NCBI GenBank assembly: GCA_947097535.1
Contig: CAMURM010000141.1
Location: 1-5,381 of the forward strand
DNA length: 5,381 nt
Reading direction: 5' to 3'
Source: an uncultured Selenomonas sp.
Lineage (GTDB): Bacteria; Bacillota; Negativicutes; Selenomonadales; Selenomonadaceae
In this document: positions 1 to 4,893 of the stretch, piece by piece
How the letters are laid out: each line of letters opens with the position of its first letter
Numbering within the stretch: the stretch's first letter is position 1
The notes under the pieces: model-generated
What the model saw: the letters and a program-made list of their open reading frames with translations, nothing else
Databases searched by the model: none
What the model was told of the DNA's origin: nothing
Translations under genes and position numbers: made by a program

Positions 1-416
1 TTTCCAAGGGACGCCATATTGTCGAAGTCACTGTGCCCATCCCGGGCGGCGTGCTGCTCCGGGGCGAGGAAGCGACGATGGATATGTATACCTCCATCGA
101 CCTCGTCGTCGAGAAGCTCGAACGTCAGATCCGCAAGCAGAAGACACGGCTCGCCAAGCGGTTCCGCGGCGGCGGCTTCAAAGAGGAAGCCGTGCAGCAG
201 ATGGGAGCCATTCCCGTACAGGAGGAGGAAGGTGAATTCCCGCTCGTGAAGACGAAGCGCTTCGTCGTGAAGCCGATGGATGTGCAGGAGGCAATCATGC
301 AGATGAACCTTCTGAATCACAACTTCTTCGTTTTCCGCAACGCAGAATCGGAGGAGATCAACGTCGTCTATCGCCGTACGGATGGCAAGTACGCGCTGAT
401 CGAGCCGGGAAATTGA
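1..416 (+). CDS. hpf: Ribosome hibernation promoting factor, long form (5' truncated)
   Basis: The reading frame is open from base 3 and ends at TGA 414-416, giving 137 visible residues. Long-form HPF proteins are about 180-190 aa, so roughly 50 N-terminal residues lie outside the window. The visible start (HIVEVTVPIPGG, then EEATMDMYTSIDLVVEKLE and RQIRKQKTRL) is the end of the S30AE/RaiA fold, which binds the 30S decoding region. After a Gly/Lys/Glu-rich linker, the last ~60 residues (FPLVKTKRFVVKPMDVQEA, NHNFFVFRN, INVVYRRTDGKYALIEP) match the C-terminal dimerisation domain found only in long HPFs. Family knowledge: this form pairs two 70S ribosomes into inactive 100S dimers in slow growth. 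A GTG at 33 and downstream ATGs are internal codons, not starts. A strong terminator follows, so the gene is probably not cotranscribed with wecA. Confidence 0.95.
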   Translation, partial: SKGRHIVEVTVPIPGGVLLRGEEATMDMYTSIDLVVEKLERQIRKQKTRLAKRFRGGGFKEEAVQQMGAIPVQEEEGEFPLVKTKRFVVKPMDVQEAIMQMNLLNHNFFVFRNAESEEINVVYRRTDGKYALIEPGN

Positions 417-432
417 GTTTTGCGCTTGTCCG

Positions 433-469
433 CCCGCCGGTGCTTCTGCCGGCGGGTTTTTCTGTTTTT
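433..469 (+). terminator. Intrinsic terminator of hpf
   Basis: CCCGCCGG (433-440) pairs perfectly with CCGGCGGG (449-456) around an 8-nt loop, followed at once by TTTTTCTGTTTTT (457-469). A G+C-only 8-bp stem with an immediate U tract is a classic Rho-independent terminator. It starts 17 nt after the hpf stop codon and separates hpf from the wecA unit. Confidence 0.93.
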
Positions 470-512
470 GGGAAAGAGGTGCGCGCAGCCAATCAGTCTG
501 CGCCCTACGGGC

Positions 513-540
513 TTGACTTCTTGGGCTTTCATGATAAAAT
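513..540 (+). promoter_or_regulatory. Probable sigma-A promoter of wecA-wecB-atpZ
   Basis: TTGACT (513-518, 5/6 match to TTGACA) and TAAAAT (535-540, 5/6 match to TATAAT) are separated by 16 nt. Transcription would begin near 547, giving a leader of about 80 nt before the wecA ATG at 630. The promoter sits between the hpf terminator and wecA, as expected for a new transcription unit. A 6-bp hairpin (GCGCAG 483-488 with CTGCGC 498-503) lies just upstream of the -35 box. Confidence 0.65.
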
Positions 541-551
541 GATTCATGAAA
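527..551. repeat. Inverted repeat overlapping the wecA -10 box (possible operator)
   Basis: TTTCATGA (527-534) and TCATGAAA (544-551) form a perfect 8-bp inverted repeat around 9 bases that contain the proposed -10 box, and the repeat extends over the predicted start site. Its placement suits a dimeric repressor site, but no binding protein can be named and an 8-bp match can arise by chance. Confidence 0.4.
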
Positions 552-629
552 AAGTGGAGTGGCTGTCGAAAAGAAACGGTGACGCTTTTGGGTGCGTCCT
601 GCGGGTATATAAAAGGGGTGCTGTTTTCC

Positions 630-1679
630 ATGCCGAATCACGTTTTGGCGTTCCTCGTCGCCATGGTTGTCGCGGTTGCCGTGACGCCGGCGGTCATTTT
701 TTTTGCAGAAAAAACGGGGGCGCTCGATGCGCCGGACGCGCGCAAGGTTCATAAGAAGCCGGTGCCGCGCATCGGCGGCGTCGGCATCTACATCGCCTTT
801 ATGGCCGCGATGCTCGGATTTATGGCATACGGGGAACTCTCGAATGAGGTTTTGACTGAACTGGCAGGACTCATGACGGGCGGCTCTCTCATCGTGCTTC
901 TGGGACTCATCGACGATTACAAGAATCTGCCCGCGAAGGTCAAGCTCCTCGGGCAGATCGTCTGTGCCTGCGTGCTCGTCGCCTTCGATGTGCGCATCGA
1001 CTTCATCACCGACCCCTTCGGCGATTATCTTTACCTTGAGTATCTTGCCATACCCGCGACGATTTTCTGGATCGTCGGTCTGACGAATACCGTGAACCTC
1101 ATCGACGGCCTCGACGGCTTGGCGGCGGGCGTCGCCACCATCGCGTCTGTGACCATCTGTCTCGTCGCCCTGCAGCAGGGCTATGCGCTCGTCGCCGTGC
1201 TGACGGCGGCGCTTGCGGGAGCTGCCATCGGCTTCCTTTTCTACAACTTCAATCCGGCGAAGATCTTCATGGGTGACACGGGCAGCATGTTCCTCGGCTT
1301 CATGCTCGCGGGCATCTCCGTCATCGGCGCTGTCAAGAGCGCGGCGACGATCGCTCTCATCGTGCCGATCCTCGCGCTCGGTCTTCCCATCATGGATACG
1401 ACATTCGCCATCGTGCGCCGCTACAGAGGCGGCGTGCCGATCTTCAAGCCGGACAAGGGACACCTGCATCACCGCCTGCTCGACCTCGGCTTTACACAGC
1501 GCCAGGCGGTGCTCTTGATGTACATCATCAGCGCCCTCTTGGGTCTGAGTGCCGTCGCTTTGACGGAGGTTTCGGGCGGCATCGCGCTCCTCATCTTCGC
1601 CGGCGTCGTCGTCTCCGTGCTCTTCGGCGCGAAGAAGCTCGGTATCTTCCGCATGAACGATTCCGCCCAGACGCATTGA
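630..1679 (+). CDS. wecA: Undecaprenyl-phosphate GlcNAc-1-phosphate transferase (WecA/TagO/RfbF-type, MraY superfamily)
   Basis: A 349-aa polytopic membrane protein with the motifs of polyprenyl-phosphate HexNAc-1-P transferases: RKVHKKPVPRIGG (38-50), the Mg2+-binding pair DD (95-96), NTVNLIDGLDGLAAG (153-167), FNPAKIFMGDTGSMFLG (207-223) and the HLHHR motif (278-282) that separates WecA/TagO from MraY. It transfers GlcNAc-1-phosphate (or a related HexNAc-1-P) from the UDP-sugar to undecaprenyl phosphate on the inner face of the membrane, starting a lipid-linked polymer. The start at ATG 630 is preferred: AAAAGGGG (611-618) is spaced properly, the N-terminus matches the family, and an in-frame ATG at 546 coincides with the predicted transcription start. 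A GTG at 618 is possible but less likely. The neighbouring wecB fits surface polysaccharide synthesis. The true polymer (O-antigen, enterobacterial-common-antigen-like or teichoic-acid-like) cannot be told here. Confidence 0.93.
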   Translation: MPNHVLAFLVAMVVAVAVTPAVIFFAEKTGALDAPDARKVHKKPVPRIGGVGIYIAFMAAMLGFMAYGELSNEVLTELAGLMTGGSLIVLLGLIDDYKNLPAKVKLLGQIVCACVLVAFDVRIDFITDPFGDYLYLEYLAIPATIFWIVGLTNTVNLIDGLDGLAAGVATIASVTICLVALQQGYALVAVLTAALAGAAIGFLFYNFNPAKIFMGDTGSMFLGFMLAGISVIGAVKSAATIALIVPILALGLPIMDTTFAIVRRYRGGVPIFKPDKGHLHHRLLDLGFTQRQAVLLMYIISALLGLSAVALTEVSGGIALLIFAGVVVSVLFGAKKLGIFRMNDSAQTH

Positions 1680-1746
1680 TGCGGGGCGGAGTTTCTGCCA
1701 TACTTTCCACGCGTTCGTTCCAGTGAGGGAAAAGGAGAACAAACCT

Positions 1747-2904
1747 ATGAAGAAGATCAAGGTCATGACGGTATTCGGCACGCGCCCTGAAGCGATCAAG
1801 ATGGCGCCGATCGTGCTCGAACTCAAGAAGCATGAGGCAGAGATAACGCCGCTCGTCGCTGTGACGGCGCAGCACCGCGAGATGCTCGACCAGGTGCTTT
1901 CGCTCTTTTCCATCACGCCCGACTACGATCTCGACATCATGGCGCAGGGACAGACGCTCTTCGACATCACGTCGAAGGCTCTTCTTGGACTCGATGGTGT
2001 TCTCACGAAGGAGAAGCCCGACATCGTGCTCGTGCATGGCGACACAACGACGACGTTTGCAGGCGCTTTGGCGTCTTACTATCATCAGACGGCAGTCGGC
2101 CATGTGGAGGCGGGGCTTCGCACGCAGGACAAGTATTCGCCGTTTCCCGAGGAGATGAACCGCAAGCTCACGGGTGCGATCGCCGACCTCCATTTTGCGC
2201 CGACGATGACGGCAAAGGCGAATCTTCTGCGCGAGGGCGTGAATGAAAACCGCATCTTCGTCACGGGCAATACGGTCATCGACGCTCTGCGGCAGACGGT
2301 GCGGAAGGATTTTTCCTTCGATGATGCGCTGCTCGACGGCCTCGGCTGCGGGGGGCGGCGCGTCGTGCTCGTGACGACGCATCGGCGTGAGAATCTCGGT
2401 GAACCGATGCGCCACGTCTATAAGGCGCTCAAGGAGCTTGTCGAGGAAATTCCCGACATCGAGGCGGTGTTCCCTATGCATAAGAATCCCAAAGTGCGCG
2501 AAGTTGCCCGCGAAGAGCTCGGCGGCCTCGACCGCGTCCACCTCATCGATCCGTTGGACTACGAGCCGTTCGCAAATCTTATGGCACGGTCGCACCTCAT
2601 TCTTACGGATTCGGGAGGCGTGCAGGAGGAGGCGCCGGCGCTCGGCAAGCCCGTGCTCGTGCTGCGCAATACGACGGAGCGGCCCGAAGCCGTGGAAGCG
2701 GGGACGGTGCGCCTCGTCGGCACGGATAAGGAGCGCGTCTACAGGGAAGCGAAGGAACTTCTGACCGACGACGCTGCTTACCAACGCATGAGCGGCGCCT
2801 GCAATCCTTACGGAGACGGTGAGGCTGCGCGCCGCATCATCGAGGCGATTCTCTACCATGCGGGGCTTTCTCATGAAAAGCCCGACGTCTTCTCCGCTTG
2901 CTGA
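1747..2904 (+). CDS. wecB: UDP-N-acetylglucosamine 2-epimerase (non-hydrolysing)
   Basis: A 385-aa cytosolic enzyme of normal family length (also called mnaA). It interconverts UDP-GlcNAc and UDP-ManNAc, a precursor of ManNAc/ManNAcA-containing surface polymers. Visible motifs: VFGTRPEAIKMAPIV (9-23) at the nucleotide-binding N-terminus, VHGDTTTTFAGAL (96-108), HVEAGLRT (119-126), FPEEMNRK (133-140), TGNTVIDAL (173-181), THRREN (211-216), MHKNP (244-248) and LTDSGGVQEEAPALGKPVL (286-304) of the UDP-binding site. By alignment to E. coli WecB, Asp99, Glu121, Glu135 and His212 correspond to the active-site residues. The start ATG 1747 has GGAG (1734-1737) 9 nt upstream; a GTG at 1723 lacks such a site. 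It lies 67 nt after wecA without a convincing terminator between, so the two are probably cotranscribed. Its stop overlaps the start of the next gene. Confidence 0.95.
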   Translation: MKKIKVMTVFGTRPEAIKMAPIVLELKKHEAEITPLVAVTAQHREMLDQVLSLFSITPDYDLDIMAQGQTLFDITSKALLGLDGVLTKEKPDIVLVHGDTTTTFAGALASYYHQTAVGHVEAGLRTQDKYSPFPEEMNRKLTGAIADLHFAPTMTAKANLLREGVNENRIFVTGNTVIDALRQTVRKDFSFDDALLDGLGCGGRRVVLVTTHRRENLGEPMRHVYKALKELVEEIPDIEAVFPMHKNPKVREVAREELGGLDRVHLIDPLDYEPFANLMARSHLILTDSGGVQEEAPALGKPVLVLRNTTERPEAVEAGTVRLVGTDKERVYREAKELLTDDAAYQRMSGACNPYGDGEAARRIIEAILYHAGLSHEKPDVFSAC

Positions 2905-3140
2905 TGAAACGGCAAACATCGCCGAAGGAAAAGGGTGCGCTCCGTCAAGCGCTCGACGCCTACCTCTTTTTGAGCGGCATCGGCATTTTTTTCTGCGCCG
3001 TTCTCGGCGTTTGCATGTACGCGGGAAGCCTGGCGGATGAGGTCTTTGCCTTGGAACACAAGGGAATCTTTGCGGGAATCCTCGTGGGATTCCCGCTCGC
3101 CATCTTTTCCGTCTATCGACGCGTGCGCCGTATGCGCTGA
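2904..3140 (+). CDS. atpZ: AtpZ-like small membrane protein (AtpZ/AtpI family)
   Basis: A 78-aa protein with a basic N-terminus and two hydrophobic helices, about residues 19-42 and 54-70, ending in a basic VYRRVRRMR tail. The two-helix hairpin with a conserved-type Gly/Asp between helices and a closing VYR motif matches the small 'ATPase gene 1' family (AtpZ) found at the head of ATP synthase operons. Family knowledge: AtpZ works with AtpI in c-ring/Fo assembly and has been linked to Mg2+/Ca2+ uptake. ATG 2904 overlaps the wecB TGA by one base (TGATG) and no Shine-Dalgarno sequence is visible before it, so expression probably depends on translational coupling to wecB. An in-frame TTG at 2898 is the only alternative start. 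The sequence is divergent, so the family call rests on size, topology, the tail motif and position upstream of atpI. Confidence 0.75.
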   Translation: MKRQTSPKEKGALRQALDAYLFLSGIGIFFCAVLGVCMYAGSLADEVFALEHKGIFAGILVGFPLAIFSVYRRVRRMR

Positions 3141-3171
3141 CGATGCTGCAGGCAGTTTTCGTGCAGCGCAT
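3132..3171 (+). other. Stem-loop across the atpZ stop codon
   Basis: ATGCGCTG (3132-3139) is perfectly complementary to CAGCGCAT (3164-3171), and the TGA stop lies at the foot of the stem. A shorter hairpin, GCTGCA (3145-3150) with TGCAGC (3162-3167), competes for the same 3' arm. No U tract follows, so this is not an intrinsic terminator; it may be a 3'-end or stability structure. No function is known. Confidence 0.4.
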
Positions 3172-3192
3172 GAGGGGATACAGGAATAAGAA

Positions 3193-3240
3193 AAGTTTCC
3201 AGAGAAACTTAGAAGATGCTTAAGTTTGCCTCTCTTTTTT
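3193..3240 (+). terminator. Competing hairpins and U tract after atpZ (weak terminator or attenuator)
   Basis: AAGTTTC (3193-3199) pairs with GAAACTT (3204-3210) around CAGA. Alternatively AAACTTA (3205-3211) pairs with TAAGTTT (3221-3227). The middle segment can join only one of the two. The run TTTTTT (3235-3240) follows the second stem after 7 nt. Both stems are A+T-rich and the U tract is offset, so termination here would be inefficient. This is the best candidate for the end of the wecA-wecB-atpZ message. Confidence 0.35.
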
Positions 3241-3339
3241 GCGATACATAGGTATAACGTCGCATTCTCGTATAGCGGAGAGTGTTTGTCCTTTCGTCGC
3301 TGCAGATGGAGAAGACAAGGCGGGTTCCTGTAGCGAACA

Positions 3340-3372
3340 TTGACAAGGCGAAGTCATGGGTTCTGCTATAAT
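3340..3372 (+). promoter_or_regulatory. Probable promoter of the ATP synthase operon
   Basis: TTGACA (3340-3345) and TATAAT (3367-3372) both match the sigma-A consensus exactly, and TG at 3364-3365 makes an extended -10 element (TGCTATAAT). The spacer is 21 nt instead of about 17, so the -35 may be poorly used and the extended -10 may carry recognition, or an activator may be needed. Predicted start near 3379 gives a leader of about 285 nt before atpI. It is the only consensus-like promoter seen between atpZ and atpI. Confidence 0.6.
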
Positions 3373-3395
3373 CTATGTTGATTATTTATTTATGA

Positions 3396-3433
3396 AAAAA
3401 TAGATGTTGTTTATATAGTTGTCATCTATTTTT
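3396..3433 (+). terminator. A+T-rich 11-bp hairpin just after the atp promoter
   Basis: AAAAATAGATG (3396-3406) and CATCTATTTTT (3423-3433) form a perfect 11-bp inverted repeat with a 16-nt loop. An A tract on one side and a T tract on the other give it the shape of a bidirectional terminator. It begins about 17 nt after the predicted start site, so it could stop transcription early and release an RNA of about 55 nt. The stem has only two G-C pairs, so its strength is doubtful. Confidence 0.35.
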
Positions 3434-3528
3434 AGTTATTTTATTATTCTTTAATTTTATGGCGATTTCCGCTTGTTTTCGGCAGGGGAATGGCTTCTTT
3501 TGTCGAAACAGTAAAATAGCTGCAAAGG

Positions 3529-3573
3529 TTTCTTTAAGGAAGCACTGAGTTTATCAGTGCTTCCTTAAAGAAA
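3529..3573. repeat. Perfect 20-bp palindrome with 5-nt loop
   Basis: The 20 bases 3529-3548 (containing AAGGAAGCACTGA) are exactly complementary to 3554-3573 (containing TCAGTGCTTCCTT), around the loop GTTTA. There is no U tract on either side, so this is not a standard terminator. Within the proposed leader it would form a very stable RNA hairpin. It could be a regulatory structure, an RNase III-type processing site, or two abutting terminal repeats left by a small mobile element. Nothing in the window decides between these. Confidence 0.85.
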
Positions 3574-3593
3574 ATGATGCGGCGGTTTGGGAA

Positions 3594-3617
3594 TGCTGAG
3601 ATGTTCAGCAATTTTTT
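3594..3617 (+). terminator. Terminator-like hairpin upstream of atpI (possible attenuator)
   Basis: TGCTGA (3594-3599) pairs with TCAGCA (3605-3610) around GATGT, followed by ATTTTTT (3611-3617). The 6-bp stem with three G-C pairs and a run of six Ts resembles a modest intrinsic terminator. It ends 47 nt before the atpI start codon. Either it blocks read-through from upstream or it attenuates the atp leader transcript. Confidence 0.45.
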
Positions 3618-3652
3618 ACAATGATATTCGCACCACGGCGCTTTTTTCGCCG

Positions 3653-3667
3653 AAGGAGGAATATGTG
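3653..3667 (+). promoter_or_regulatory. Ribosome binding site that sets the atpI GTG start
   Basis: AAGGAGGA (3653-3660) is a near-perfect anti-16S match and lies 5-6 nt before GTG 3665. The ATG at 3663 overlaps this start in another frame and runs straight into TGA (ATGTGA), so it encodes nothing. In-frame starts upstream (TTG 3587, ATG 3593) lie inside or next to the hairpin at 3594-3617 and lack such a site. Confidence 0.8.
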
Positions 3668-4042
3668 AGGGAAGTCTTATCGGTATATGCGAAGCGGCTC
3701 GCTGCATGGCTTCTTGGCTTTGCACTCATGGCACTCGTTTCGTTCGCTGCCGGCGGACGCACGGGTCTCATTGGCGCATGGCTCATTGGCTATCTGGCGG
3801 CGGCAGTCTGTCTGTGGAATCTTGTATGGCGCACATGGCGGAGCACGACGCTGACCGCCGAACGCGCCAAGCGCGAGATGCGGCAGGGATTTTTTCTGCG
3901 GCTCGTCACGATTTTTATCGTGTTTTGGGCTGCCGTGCAAATCTCGACCGAGGTGTTCTTCACAGTGGTTTCGGGCTTTGCCCTATGCTACGTCGTGACG
4001 ATGCTCCACATCATGCTGCTCGCGCTCGAAAAAGACCGATAA
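3665..4042 (+). CDS. atpI: ATP synthase subunit I
   Basis: A 125-aa integral membrane protein from GTG 3665, a normal length for the ATP synthase I family. Four hydrophobic segments are visible at about residues 12-29, 34-55, 76-92 and 97-121, with a basic stretch (TAERAKREMRQG, 64-75) between the second and third, the usual layout. Subunit I is not part of the final enzyme; in studied species it helps the c subunits assemble into a ring and has been linked to Mg2+ transport. It directly precedes atpB, as in most bacterial atp operons. The GTG start rests on the strong ribosome binding site at 3653-3660; starting at TTG 3587 or ATG 3593 would add 24-26 residues with no family resemblance. Sequence in this family is poorly conserved, so the identity comes from topology, size and position. 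Confidence 0.87.
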   Translation: MREVLSVYAKRLAAWLLGFALMALVSFAAGGRTGLIGAWLIGYLAAAVCLWNLVWRTWRSTTLTAERAKREMRQGFFLRLVTIFIVFWAAVQISTEVFFTVVSGFALCYVVTMLHIMLLALEKDR

Positions 4043-4043
4043 G

Positions 4044-4112
4044 GGAAAGGCGGATTGAGTCCGCGCTTTCCGGGGAGGCTGCTTTTCGGCGCTCTCCGAG
4101 ATTTATCCGAAA
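4044..4112 (+). other. Stem-loops in the atpI-atpB spacer
   Basis: GGAAAG-GCGGA (4044-4054) pairs with TCCGC-G-CTTTCC (4060-4071) around TTGAG: 11 bp with one bulged G. CGGGGAG (4071-4077) can then pair with CTCTCCG (4092-4098), or TTTCGG (4084-4089) with CCGAAA (4107-4112); the latter ends right against the atpB Shine-Dalgarno GGGAGG (4113-4118). The last two share the 4092-4098 neighbourhood and may compete. They could affect mRNA stability or atpB translation. Confidence 0.5.
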
Positions 4113-4127
4113 GGGAGGTAGTTAAAC

Positions 4128-4802
4128 ATGCATGAAATCGGTGTTCGCGAAGTTATTCAGTTCGCCGGCATGACCTTCAATGAGGAAACCTTGATCATGA
4201 CATGGATCACCATGGCGGTCGTCCTTCTCATCGCGATTCTCGCGACGCGCAATTTGCAGCTCATTCCCTCGGGCTGGCAGAATGTGCTGGAGATGGTCGT
4301 CGTGTGGCTGCATGAGCAGATGGATGCGACGCTCGGACCGAAAGGCCGCTGGCTCGCGCCAATGATCATCACCTTGTTCATGTTTCTCTTGGTTTCCAAC
4401 TGGATCGGCCTCGTGCCGAAGATGGCGTCGCCGACGAATGACTTGAACACCACGTTGGGGCTAGCGCTCTTTGTCGTCGCCTTGGTGCATGGACTGGGAC
4501 TCTACATAGGAGGCATGAAGTACATCAAGCACTTCTTCCAGCCGACGCCCGTCTTCGTCATCCTCAACATCATCGAGGAAGTGGCGAAGCCCATCACTCT
4601 GGCCTTTCGTCTATTCGGCAACATCCTCGCGGGTGAGATACTCATCATCATCCTGCTGAAGCTCTTGCCGATCTGGATGCCTGTGCCGTCCGTCCTTTGG
4701 CTTGCCTTCAGTATCTTTATCGGCATGGTGCAGGCGGTTATCTTCACGATGCTGTCGATTGCCTATCTGTCGAACGCCTTCCATTCAGGCGAAGAGCATT
4801 GA
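4128..4802 (+). CDS. atpB: ATP synthase F0 subunit a
   Basis: A 224-aa polytopic membrane protein, short like other Bacillota a subunits and without the longer E. coli N-terminus. It forms the two ion half-channels beside the c ring. The signature segment ITLAFRLFGNILAGE (156-170) holds the essential Arg161 (E. coli Arg210) and Glu170 (E. coli Glu219). The last helices contain GMVQAVIFTMLSIAYLSNA (199-217), with Gln202 at the place of E. coli Gln252. SNWIGLVP (90-97) is another family hallmark. The start ATG 4128 has GGGAGG (4113-4118) 9 nt upstream. It follows atpI by 85 nt and precedes atpE by 91 nt, both spacers carrying hairpins. All key residues are present, so the protein should be functional. 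Proton versus sodium use cannot be read from this subunit alone. Confidence 0.97.
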   Translation: MHEIGVREVIQFAGMTFNEETLIMTWITMAVVLLIAILATRNLQLIPSGWQNVLEMVVVWLHEQMDATLGPKGRWLAPMIITLFMFLLVSNWIGLVPKMASPTNDLNTTLGLALFVVALVHGLGLYIGGMKYIKHFFQPTPVFVILNIIEEVAKPITLAFRLFGNILAGEILIIILLKLLPIWMPVPSVLWLAFSIFIGMVQAVIFTMLSIAYLSNAFHSGEEH

Positions 4803-4804
4803 GG

Positions 4805-4840
4805 GCGGGGAGGCGCTTGGCGCTCCCGCATGTTTCTTTT
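4805..4840 (+). terminator. Terminator-like hairpin between atpB and atpE
   Basis: GGGA (4808-4811) pairs with TCCC (4824-4827) and GCG (4813-4815) with CGC (4821-4823), with one bulged G and loop CTTGG; GC 4805-4806 and GC 4828-4829 can lengthen the stem. TGTTTCTTTT (4831-4840) follows. The shape is that of an imperfect intrinsic terminator three bases after the atpB stop. Complete termination would silence the rest of the operon, so partial attenuation or 3'-end protection of processed RNA is more plausible. Confidence 0.5.
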
Positions 4841-4893
4841 GAGGCTTGAGCCAAGTTGCTTGAGCGAGTGTATCTTTAAGGAGGAAATCTTTC

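Larger units (their letters stand above)
3141..3664. other. Gene-free region between atpZ and atpI: promoter and structured leader
   Basis: No convincing gene is found on either strand across 524 nt. It holds the stem-loops after atpZ, a promoter at 3340-3372, a strongly A+T-rich block at 3373-3460 (13 G/C in 88 bases by direct count), a hairpin at 3396-3433, a 20-bp palindrome at 3529-3573, a terminator-like hairpin at 3594-3617 and a short G+C hairpin (CGGCG 3636-3640 with CGCCG 3648-3652) next to the atpI ribosome binding site. No known riboswitch, T-box or tRNA was recognised. The likely role is promoter plus long 5' leader of the ATP synthase operon. Confidence 0.6.

Noticed and set aside
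546..629. Upstream in-frame ATG extending wecA by 28 residues
   Set aside because: It falls at the predicted transcription start, has no ribosome binding site, and the added residues do not resemble the family. ATG 630 has a suitable Shine-Dalgarno sequence.
1685..1699. Hairpin GGCGGA/TCTGCC in the wecA-wecB spacer as a terminator
   Set aside because: The stem is short with a G-T pair and no U tract follows; wecA and wecB are more likely cotranscribed.
1591..3171. 526-codon open frame on the minus strand opposite wecB
   Set aside because: It is antisense to a fully recognisable wecB and atpZ, its translation is Arg/His-rich and low in complexity, and it is explained by G+C-rich third positions in the sense genes.
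3459..3548. 29-codon ORF starting ATGGCGATTTCC in the atp leader
   Set aside because: No ribosome binding site precedes it and no run of a regulatory codon is seen. Its stop lies in the left arm of the palindrome, but this alone does not make a leader peptide.
3617..3622. TACAAT as a -10 box for a promoter next to atpI
   Set aside because: No reasonable -35 lies 16-18 nt upstream, and the bases overlap the U tract of the hairpin at 3594-3617.
3706..4125. 139-codon open frame in another + frame over atpI
   Set aside because: It overlaps the hydrophobic, family-consistent atpI frame, lacks a ribosome binding site and has no recognisable domain.
4844..4864. Direct repeat GCTTGAG at 4844-4850 and 4858-4864
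   Set aside because: Seven bases twice in a short spacer is weak, and no third copy or known binding motif is present.
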